Part shown: positions 55,060-64,000 of the stretch, in pieces
How the letters are laid out: every line of letters starts with the position of its first letter
Position numbering within the stretch: the stretch's first letter is position 1
NCBI GenBank assembly: GCA_009103225.1
Contig: RHPI01002069.1
Coordinates: 2,070,196-2,134,195 of the forward strand
DNA from: Chlorokybus atmophyticus
Lineage: Eukaryota; Streptophyta; Chlorokybophyceae; Chlorokybales; Chlorokybaceae
Length of the DNA stretch: 64,000 nt
Reading direction: 5' to 3'
Translations under genes and position numbers: made by a program
Notes under the pieces: generated by a model
What the model was told of the DNA's origin: nothing
What the model saw: the letters and a program-made list of their open reading frames with translations, nothing else
The model's database searches: none

Positions 55060-56540
55060 AGGCGACGTGATCGGTCACCAACACGAAATGAGCCAGGTGA
55101 ACGGCTCGTACCGCAGCCACGGGCTCGGCTACAGGTTCGCTTTCTAAGAACCTGTCGTGAATTGTAGGCCTAGAGTCAGTGTGTTCTACCAAGGGTAGGG
55201 GTGCCATATTTGGCCGTTTGCCTATGGTAGCTGTATGTACAATGTAGTTTATACATAGCTCGTGAATGCAAGTGCATGCGGCGGTGGCATTTATGAGGAG
55301 CTTGTACTCAGCAAGGGCTACTCAATAATCAAAAACGGTTACGGTATTATAGCCATCCGGGCATGCTTCCATAGAATTTTGAAGTGTACTATGAACAACA
55401 TTTTTTATAACATCGCGCCATTAGAATGAGCATATCTCACGCTCGTGAAAAATTGGATTAAAGTTTTAAGGATGTTAACAGTTATACAACAAGAACCAGT
55501 TATTAAGATTCTTTTGTCCGAATTGGCGTTATTGGAATATAAAAAGGCTGTGCATTTGAGTTGGCCAAATCGACAAACAGTCTAATATGACTTTTTATTA
55601 CATTAATCTTGGCACGCGTTACATTTTTTAACACTGCACGAGAAAAGCAAATACATCCCCGCATAGCTTACAGTCAGTGCTGCAAGTATGAACTTTGTTG
55701 TTAAATCATAAGCAGAGCGTCCACGCGAAGCTAATACCATGTAACCCAATTAACATTTAAAATAAAGCACTTTGGTAGGTCTGTAAAATTCGAATGGCAC
55801 GCGTATTGCAATGCTCAATCAACATCGCAACTTATGCGGATGCTTATGTCTGCTAGGTAGACTATGCTAATCATGCGCACAATCATGTCAATGCTGTAAG
55901 TAAGAAATAATTGTGTGAGCCAGGCCAGTTAAGCCGATGGCCAACACGCAGCAAAACACATGTAAATTTTATTGTATAGTATTTCTCATTATTCAACATT
56001 TTAATAATTTGTGTGTCCGGTAAACATACTGGGAAACAAGTCAACATTGTTTTTAGCATTGTTGCAGCTTTGCACATGTATATATGCGTCTTTTTCAGCT
56101 TAATGCGCATTGAAGGGCTAGCTAGATAGGGCTGCATTGCATGGCATTTCCTTTTCATAAAGATGTGACACATAAGTGGTAGGAGCTGATTAGCCGACGC
56201 CAATACAGTGTGACAGCATCATCATCCGCAGATGATTACGCCAGGGGCTGTACATGCACGGGCGCTCGTTTGCTTCATTATCACAACTGACTGTGGCATA
56301 TGGCAACATCATATAAGTAGTTCAAGACACGCACATGTACATCTTGCAATATTTTAATAGCAACAACCAAACATGCGGGTCAACACCAGTACAAGTTACA
56401 AACCGGGACGGAGCTCCATACCAACTAACTTCAATTTACTCAAATAAAGCTAGACCACTTGTATAAAGGGGGGGCTTAAGCTTACATGCAATATCATAAG
56501 CTTTAATGCAATGTTGCGATATCCAAATGGCTCAATTACA
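55060..56540. other. AT-rich gene-free interval
   Basis: Nothing recognisable on either strand up to the end of DNA element copy B. Confidence 0.5.
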
Positions 56541-57031
56541 TCAGCCATCATTGCAAATTTTACACGGTGACTGACAAAGGACCAAAGAACTGACGGGTGC
56601 CTGAGCCTGCCTGCCGCTGCCTGAAATGTTACTTTTGAACTGTTGGGTTTGCCGTTGGCTTATGTGGACTGACGCAGTCGGCTGCGGGCCGAAAGTGGTT
56701 GTCAGTGGCACTGACCGGCCGAGAGTTGTCAACCAATTACCCTTTAATCGGTGTGCACAGACGGCCATTAGCCGATAGTTATGGACAGCTGAAAGCAATA
56801 GCTGGCGGTTTCCTTGCCGTCACATTGTACAGTGTAACGGTTACACTACTGTTAATATATAACCTTTACCGTTTAATAAAGTAGACAATTCTTGCCGTAA
56901 GCCAATACTAACATGCCATGCAGCTTGCACAAACCTTGGACTAATTGATTGGTCTTGCAACTATAAGCCCACAATATATATACAACATACCGGCGGTGGT
57001 GAGAGTATTGCTTGTCAACCCCGTGTCTACC

Positions 57032-57890
57032 TCAGAACTCCTCCTCAACCCCCTCCTCCTGTTCCTCCTCCGACAAGTCTTCTGCTTCAACATCGGAGTC
57101 ATCTTCAACTGCTACCTCGCTCGCTGATAATACAGCGGCTACTTCGTTCTTCAGCTTGAACATCGGCACGTCGCCGTGCATGCGCATGCGCTTAATGGTC
57201 GCTTTCGGAGTGACCACCTGCATTTGGTAACGCTATGAGAGTGGCGTGCTGCCAGAGGACTAGCCCATAAGCATACACATGCCTACCTTGTCTTCCGCTT
57301 TGTCGCACTCCGCCAGGCAGACAATCAGCCTGCTGCGCTGCTGTTGGTTCTCTCTGACCAACATGGCAATCTGCAAGCATACTGCTTAATTGCCGCTGGA
57401 AACATTATACCAGGTCATGGATTACCCGTTCGTGGTACTCCACATCTTTTTTTTTGCGACTGGTGAGCTCCCGCAAGTGGAAATAGGCTGTGCATTTACG
57501 AGATTAATCATGCTGTTCAGATGCATGACACTGGAGGCTGTGCATGAGGGTGTGCATGTGGTATTGACCGTGTATGTTGTGTGCAAGATACGTGAGGCTG
57601 TACATGTGCAAGAAAAAAGAACCCTAGCATGTGGCATTGACAAAGCATTGTAACCCACCTTGGTTATGCCAGTCTTGTTTGGTCCCTTCAATCATATCGC
57701 CGTGGTCGCAGCTGCTGGTGGGTCGGATGTTCCTGGAGGCAGTACTGTGGTGTGCCTTTTCCCACTCTGAGGGGGAGCCCGGTAAGATATCGCCCAAGTC
57801 ACTGTTGTCATTGGCTGTGCCCTTGACAGGCATGGTGGGGTTTGACACCCCACCGGCACCTTGCCCGCCCTGTGCGAAAATGGGCTTCAT
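57032..57890 (-). CDS. Acidic coiled-coil protein of the DNA element, copy B
   Basis: Four exons with the same phases as copy A: 57659-57890, 57426-57487, 57287-57370, 57032-57217 (187 aa). Starts MKPIFAQGGQGAGGVSNP and ends in an acidic tail finishing EEQEEGVEEEF. Compared with copy A it has a whole-codon deletion in exon 1 and many substitutions, but no stop or frameshift. The core (HERIAMLVRENQQQRSRLIV, then CLAECDKAEDK) is helical. Function unknown. That both copies stay open while the transposase decays is the main reason to believe it is a real gene. Confidence 0.7.
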
Positions 57891-58039
57891 CCCGAACCTC
57901 GCCCACTACGCCCCTGGCAGCGCCGCCAACAATCCACTCAATGCCACATATCCTTGGCATCACTGCCCTATAAGGGCATAGCTTGGCGGAGCTATCAATA
58001 GTGTTTTCATGCGCAGGGAATGGCCTTGCCAACACTTGT

Positions 58040-58200
58040 CAATGGTACGAACTGCCATTGCCATTGTACAAAGGTACCATCTCAATGGCACCTTTTGGCA
58101 GAGGCATCTTCGTACCATTTTAACGGTACAATCAGGCTATTTATGCAAACTCACCCCTCCCTGGACGTACAATGGCTTGATTATTATGGTACGACGGAGC
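58040..58200. promoter_or_regulatory. GGTAC/GTACCAT motif cluster, copy B
   Basis: Counterpart of the cluster at 46010-46170 (for example AATGGTACGAAC, AAAGGTACCAT, TATGGTACGACGG). Confidence 0.45.
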
Positions 58201-59254
58201 CTTCACGCCAGTGAATGGAGGCCAAGTTTCCCGCCGCTGGCATGCAAGGGTAGCGGCGGCGGCGGCGGCTGTGCGTGTTGCTGGATATGATAATGCAGGT
58301 TACATTGGCGCCACATGTGTCGACGCCAGTAGTGAGTTATGGGAGTCCTTTCTTCGTATTGCCACATGCGCTTCACCACACGCAGCTCGCTCTACATGCA
58401 CATTGTTAGCAGGGTTTGCAAGCAAATCATGCTGTATGTTGGCCAGCGTCCATTACAATACGATGCGGGTCATGTTGAAACGGGGAGTTCCATCCAGGAT
58501 GCGCACATGCTTGATGCTGGAGGACCCCTCTAGGAGACACACACACAGCAGCAACATGAGGAGGAGGAAGTGATAGAGGGCTTTCGATGTGTGCGTGTGC
58601 TTTGATAAGATTTGGACGCTATTGACGCTATTGATCATGCATAGAGTTGGTGCAAGCACAAGCACACACACTCTACCAGAGCATACACACAAGGCTGAAA
58701 AAAGCCTTTTTAAGGATTACAACAAAGTCACACCGCGGGCTAATATACCCCAAGCTGACCGGATACAAGATTATCCACAACATGCTTGAGAAACCTGTGG
58801 CCACTAACATGGAAGTAGAGGCGTCCCTTCGCACGCGTCGGTTTCCAGGTGGTATGGCTCGGAGCATGCTCTTGCAGTGGCATTCGTGCAATGCAACAAC
58901 AATGGCCAAGGCCTGTCGGCCTCCGACAGGGGGCGGATCATCAAGTGCATCCGAAATGCACACTTCCTGACGGAAGAGCTCCAGTGAGAGATCGGTGTGC
59001 ATGTGGCCAGCTACCTCCGGACCACAATTGATTTCTCTCAGTGTGAGGTGTGTTCACGGTGTGCGGTGCATGTGCTTCAACCATCAGAGCCATGTCACAT
59101 ATGCACATGCGAGTGTGCTGCCGTATCAGACTTACGTGACGGCTGACATGCGCAAGCCTGGAGACCCTGAGGATCAGGACATGAGCGTCACATATATGCC
59201 GGCCAACGTCTGTGAAATGCAGTATCCAATGCAGTATCGATGCAGTATTTAATT

Positions 59255-62215
59255 TGAGGCCATCATGGATGTTAATGCTCTTGGTCGGAGCAGGTATGGC
59301 TCGCGCGGTTGTATGGCAATCCACTTGCCGCTAATGGTTTCAATCTCTGGTACAGTGGTGACGAGCACAGCTTTGGCCATCCTTCCACGGGTGATTGGTG
59401 GAAGGATGTTGAGGTGGATTTGAGGAGAGAGGTGGGGGAAGCGTCCGACTTTGCGCCTGCCATTCTGTACAGTGACAAGACCATGCTCGATAGCGCGGGC
59501 AAGCGCTCTGGCTACCCTCTGATGGCATCGCTTGCCGACTACAGTTGGGACATGTATGCTAGCAACATGGGGGTTGTTATGATAGCGCTTCTGCCGGTGG
59601 TTCACGCAGTGGCCGGGCATCCCACCTGGGCGCAGGGTAAGGAATTGTTTTCCATTCGAAAACGTGAGATTTTCCATGACGCTTTGAATGTAGTGTTAGG
59701 GAATGTGAAGCGGGCGAGTTGGGAAGGTCTGCAGCTCATCGACCCAAATGGCATCGAGCGTCGTGTGTTTCCCGCACTTGCCAACTACATCTGACTTGCA
59801 CGTAGTGGGCATGCATGGTTGTAACCAGGTGCAGCCTGCCGGCAAACAGCTCATGGAGGATGTTGTCAGTGGAGCATCTGAGTTTGTCGTGTTGCAGGAG
59901 ACTGCCACACTCGCACGCACTGTGTTGGGCAACCAAACACGACACTCGTGCAATGTTTGTCTCGTTACGAAATTAGATCTGTTGGAGATAGATGAGGACG
60001 CAGAATTGGGATTCGAGACTTTCTACACACCAGCAATACGACAACTGTGGGCGGACCTGCATAGCGGTGGGCCCAGACAAGTTACTCCCCAAACACGGTT
60101 GATTATTCATAGCGACAGAGGGGGGCGGTTCCTAAGTGAAGAATTTACCCATTTCTGTAAACAAATTGGGGTTAAACAAAGTGCAAGTGAAAAACCAATG
60201 AATGATTAAGTAATTGAGAGCTTGAATAATAGCGTTAAGATGCATATTAGACTTAAAGTTGGGCCAACCCTTGACGCCAAAGCCTTCAAAGCGGGTACTG
60301 ATACAGACCCCTTAAAGAACTTAGATAAATACCAGGTTAATAAAATCAGAGGGTTAATAAGCTTTGCTATTGATGCGCACAACAACGGTATATTTGAATT
60401 TCACCAGGAGCTATCCCCCTTTGAATTCGATAACGCGTTATTCGATTCTCAAATTAAAAGACCTTCTGTTAGTGCAACCAGAAACAATCAATCGAAGAAT
60501 GCGCTCAAGATACAAGACTCTAGGAACCAAGTTACAGTCAACTATGCAAGCAACTGGGCTAGGTTCTTTGCTAATTGGCAAAAGAAGCACGACTTGAGAG
60601 AATTTGAACAGGCAAAAGAGAACGAGCGCTGCTGTACGAGCAAAATAGAATGAATGCACGCCAGACAGCCAAGGCTTTCAAAGAGCAGCACTCCGTGCAT
60701 GTCGAGGAGGTTATGGTCAAATCATCAGCATTCGCGAAAATGAGCGGCTTTTCGCGTAACCAGGTAATGTGGTTTGGCAACAGAATGCACTGTGGTTGGC
60801 GACGGGCGCGGGTGCCGGGAGCTGACTGCTACTCTCGCCTTGCCCCTGACGCAATGCATGTGCTGGGAGGCATCATTGACAACCTGCTTGCTGCTGTATA
60901 CGACATCGCAAAGGAACGCATGCATCCATCCACAAGACAGATTTTGCAGGCAAGGCACGTTTGTGGTGTTGCTTTTGTGTTGAACTCAAAAGCCAACGAC
61001 ACGTGCTCACAAGCAGATGTGCACAGGCTGAATGCATGCAAGGCGACTATATGGGTTTCGCGCTTCAAGGCACCCACAAGCACAGTAGATTTCATCATGT
61101 TTGACCACTCCTTTCAGGTGGTGGAGAAAGTGGCGATGCTGCAGCTGCTGCCGGTCCTTATAGACGGTTTGCTGCTCGACAGTGAGGGCAACGATTTCTT
61201 CACCATTGATGCCGCATCGCTTGCCCAGTGGAACAAGAAGTTACTGAAGGCGCATAAACACACAAGAGAGACCACAGCCGACAATGAGCTAGCTGCCTTC
61301 AAAGCTGTAGTATTGCATCCGCTATTGTCGCCATATTTTACACAGAAGTCAGGTTGAAAGATCGAGAATATGCATCAGCTCACTCATTGTGGGTCGAAAA
61401 TTGTCAGCAGTGGACACTTAAATTGGTTCAGCCGCCAACCGCATGGAGTGGAGGCACGCCCAAAATATCATACAGTGGGCGCGTGGTGGCAACAACCGGG
61501 ACTACCAGGCGCGCATCTTGAAGTCATGGAGCTGTGGAATATATGAGACATGATGGCATGGTCGTGGATCTCGAAATGCGCTCGATCATCGCGGGCGCGG
61601 CTGCAGTTTTGTATTGTAACGGAGAAGACGGACAAGTTGCTATGGATGGATGCGCTGACAATGAGGTAGTCTAGCCCGAACTAGAGCGGTTCTGCGCGTA
61701 GCTGCCAAGTCGCCCTGAAGACTCCATTTGCCGACAAGCTGCCTGCCACCTTGAACAGCTGGTTGAGGAGGCAACAACTGGAGTTGGCCGACGGGTGGCG
61801 TGCTGTTCGCGTGGTGAACGGAGGCGCAGCAGTGTACATGACATCAGAAGTCAGCATGGCGCGCAACTGGGATGTTCCATGGGCGGCCTTGGTTCTCTAC
61901 ACTTGAGTTGGAAGGTGATGAGGACGGTGTGAACGTGGTGGGCGAAGGCACTCCTTTTTTTGCGCGTGGTTGTGTGGGGTGGTAGCGGCGAGCTCATGTG
62001 GAAGGAGGTCATGTTTGTCCGCTGGTACACGGAGCTGAATGTGACGAGCGACACAAAGTGCATCGCCCTAGAATGGGGAAAGCGTCGAGGGGGTCCACAT
62101 CTTGATGTCGTGACTTTGGAGCAAGTAAAAGGCAATGTCCAGCTGCTCCCCATGTTTAACAAGAACAGCGCCCATGTACAAGAGGGCACACATTGGGTGA
62201 ACGCTCACTGCACTG
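59255..62215 (+). pseudogene. Plavaka-like transposase, copy B, broken and carrying an insert
   Basis: Reads VWLARLYGNPLAANGFNLWY at 59300, then PAILYSDKTMLDSAGKRSGY (59455) and IALLPVVHAVAGHP; after a shift near 59795 it goes on to ADLHSG at 60068, where a foreign insert begins. Transposase sense returns at 60652 (NARQTAKAFKEQHSVHVEEV) and runs to 61357, where a TGA replaces the Trp of copy A (SGWKIEKMHQLTH). The C-terminal part (61360-62215) is scattered over frames, ending VMFVRWYTELNVTSD and HWVNAHC. Damage sites differ from copy A, so the two copies decayed separately. Confidence 0.7.
60069..60651 (+). pseudogene. Inserted integrase-like fragment (IS3/rve type) inside copy B transposase
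   Basis: Absent from copy A at the matching site (about 39395). It reads in frame with the upstream transposase: RLIIHSDRGGRFLSEEFTHF, then QIGVKQSASEKPMND, a stop, VIESLNNSVKMHI, matching the second Asp and the Glu region of bacterial IS3-type or organelle-encoded rve integrases. The rest (LISFAIDAHNNGIFEF and onward, ending at 60653) is AT-richer than the surroundings. Source could be an organelle or bacterium. No target-site duplication seen. Confidence 0.6.
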
Positions 62216-62559
62216 CCACGTGCCTGATTACTTGTCTCACTACTCCAAGTTTGGAGCATATCAGTCAGTTAGGCATTATTAATCGTATGCTAAGACTTTT
62301 GCATGTGAATGTGTACAATACCGGGCAGCTGTTACTGCACAACTGTGACCACAATCGAATGTTGAATGCAACATTCGATTGTTCAACAATCAGTTAGCTA
62401 TGTGGCATTAAGCCTCAATACAGTGCACCACACTCGAGCCTTATAATTCCATAACACAGCAGGGTAGTCACAGTGCATATCCATTGTTTCAAACATGAGA
62501 TGCCCTATGCACGCCCCTATTGCGGGAGGGAACTGCATTCGCTATATCAATGGCCGGGG

Positions 62560-63600
62560 TCGGGTCTGGCACCGCCACCGCCGCAGAATAGGTCGAGTGC
62601 CCTTGGTTTGCGTGTGCGTCCATGCTTGTTGTCAAATGGCGTGTATATGTGGTCAGGGCTGGCCGTGGTGCTGGCTAAACGACTAACAATGATGCCGTCC
62701 GGACTTACTTTGCGAGTTACATTCCTCCGGCGCGCAGATTATGGCGTGCCCCGTTAGCTGAAGTGTATGCGAATATGTTGTGCCCTTTGAAGTTGATGGT
62801 TTATGGTCGATCACGGTCATAGAATACTGTACGGTGCTGCCCTGCAAAGCCACTTTTCATTGCTCCATGCATATATGATGCATCAATCTCGCACGCCAAG
62901 AAGCGATGCTGACCTGACGCTTGCTTGAATCACTCCACAACGCCCGCGTAACATTCCCCATCCAGCGGCCATTGCACCACGACACTCACACCGATCAGCT
63001 GCTCGCATCCCAGCTTAACTGCGTTCCGTAGCCGATGCAGTGCGCTGTTTAGTGGTCAATTGTCTGCCTCCTCTACAGCGACCATGGGGTCGAACTGCCC
63101 ACGCCCACACCGCAAAAAACTGCTATGCATGCGACAGCAGCTTCAACATGCATGAAATAAGCATACGCCCAACATAACATGCAATGATACGTCGCTGTCC
63201 ACTCTACTGAATTACCTCCACAGCATCCACCACCTGTCCACTTACCACATGTCCCGGTGTTCATGTGAAGAAGCGCATGGGTTCCCCTCGCCCCTCAAAG
63301 CATGAGCGCAAGCACGATTTGCACATGCACTCCACGCAATGGAAAAACTCGGGTTCCTTGCACAGCACTTTGCCAAGGCGGCAGCCAAACACGTCGACAT
63401 TGTGTGTGGTGTGATGCCAGCAAGCAGCACTAAAACCCTGGAACACTATTTGCACTTGCTGGCATTCGGTAAAATGTGCTTGCATTTGCTGCTTACGGCC
63501 ATTGCACATATGTACGCATTGCAATTGTGGGCACATCAAACATGGACTCCTAGGTGAGGGGATTCAACTGCTGCCGCCGATATCATGCAGGATATGAATC
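62560..63600 (-). pseudogene. Copy B remnant of the Cys-rich/Tudor/methyltransferase gene
   Basis: Minus strand: Cys-rich part at 63539-63240 (HFTECQQVQIVF, FHCVECMCKSCLRSCFE), Tudor-like remains at about 63000-62650, and the fusion point GRTRKPRALDLFCG at about 62625-62585. Directly after motif I (GGGG, about 62565) the sequence jumps to what corresponds to 37470 in copy A, just before motif X, so about 570 bp of catalytic core is missing. Several stops occur. Not functional. Confidence 0.7.
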
Positions 63601-63797
63601 GGCATGGTTGCCCACTAATTGAGCGAGACTTTAGGGTATGGGCATCAATTTTGGGTTGCCAACTTACGAACTCAAAATGGGTCACACTTCAAGTGAAGCA
63701 CAATTATACCATGGACGCTATTGCAGTACCATGCATGGTACTACATCAACATGAATGGTACTCCATCTGCTAATGGTACTACAGCACAAGGATACTC

Positions 63798-63841
63798 GCA
63801 TACTACCACGATCGTAGAGTAATACGATCGTGGTAGTATGC
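63798..63841. repeat. 44-bp hairpin, copy B
   Basis: Same 19-base arms as at 35617-35660; the loop is GAGTAA, the exact complement, as expected from inversion. Confidence 0.9.
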
Positions 63842-64000
63842 TGTCATTCCATGGAACCCAGAGCGCTGTCCGAGATTGTTGCTGTCAACCACGTTGGAAC
63901 CAGCAACGTATGCAAGCCATGCACTGACTGATGCACTGACTACGACGCACTGACTACGACGCACTGACTACTGCAACAGGGCGTCTCCCCATCCGTGCGG

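Larger units (their letters stand above)
56541..64000. mobile_element. Large Plavaka-like DNA element, copy B, inverted and running off the window
   Basis: Inverted match to 35185-47730. It lacks copia element 2 (empty site at about 59190) and most of the methyltransferase core, but holds an extra insert at 60069-60651. Order from left: terminal region, coiled-coil gene (minus), unclear segment, transposase (plus), methyltransferase remnant with Tudor and Cys-rich parts (minus), hairpin. Confidence 0.75.

Noticed and set aside
47731-56540. Whole 35-64 kb span as one giant element with long terminal inverted repeats
   Set aside because: The middle holds intact host-type genes with introns, and both copies have their own transposase; two insertions or a duplication are simpler.

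Overview
The window looks like nuclear DNA of a green-lineage (Viridiplantae) organism, most plausibly an alga. It has intron-rich genes with GT-AG junctions and plant-type regulators: a double B-box protein and a SHI/STYLISH (SRS) factor. It also has plant-type cleavage stimulation factor and USP36-like genes, and is dense in LTR and DNA transposons. There are two assembly gaps (about 16978-17137 and 28583-28605), both beside G runs. I saw no rRNA, tRNA or CRISPR. Exon coordinates come from reading splice sites by eye and checking phase, not from transcripts.

Layout. (1) 1 to about 14.5 kb: a decayed Ty3/gypsy element on the minus strand (Gag, protease, RT, RNase H remnant, integrase) with a cytosine-C5 DNA methyltransferase domain between protease and RT. 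A young Ty1/copia element (5766-10686, LTRs differing at 2 of 425 positions) is nested in it. (2) 16.5-26.6 kb: three host genes. CSTF2-like (minus, at least 11 exons with a 13-nt microexon) and USP36-like (plus, 10 exons) diverge from a shared 0.9-kb interval; a double B-box gene (minus, 3 exons) follows. (3) 27-32 kb: repeats, including a TIR element around a poly-G tract, a 53-bp minisatellite and a 63-bp palindrome inside a possible unrecognised gene. (4) about 32-47.7 kb: a large DNA element, copy A. It carries an OTU-type cysteine protease, a Cys-rich/Tudor/phage-type C5-methyltransferase gene, a Plavaka-like transposase and an acidic coiled-coil gene, and is interrupted by an older copia element (40262-45200). 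(5) 47.7-56.5 kb: host segment with a small orphan gene and the SRS gene. (6) 56.5-64 kb: copy B of the same DNA element, inverted and running off the window. It lacks most of the methyltransferase core but has gained an integrase-like fragment inside its transposase.

Main point: two unrelated mobile elements here, a retrotransposon and a DNA transposon, each carry their own cytosine methyltransferase. In the DNA element the enzyme is in frame with a Tudor-like reader domain. The transposase and methyltransferase genes are broken in both copies, but the small acidic coiled-coil gene still reads through four exons in each. The likely picture is an element that once encoded its own chromatin-modifying cargo. 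That role is inference; the domain calls rest on motifs read directly from the sequence.
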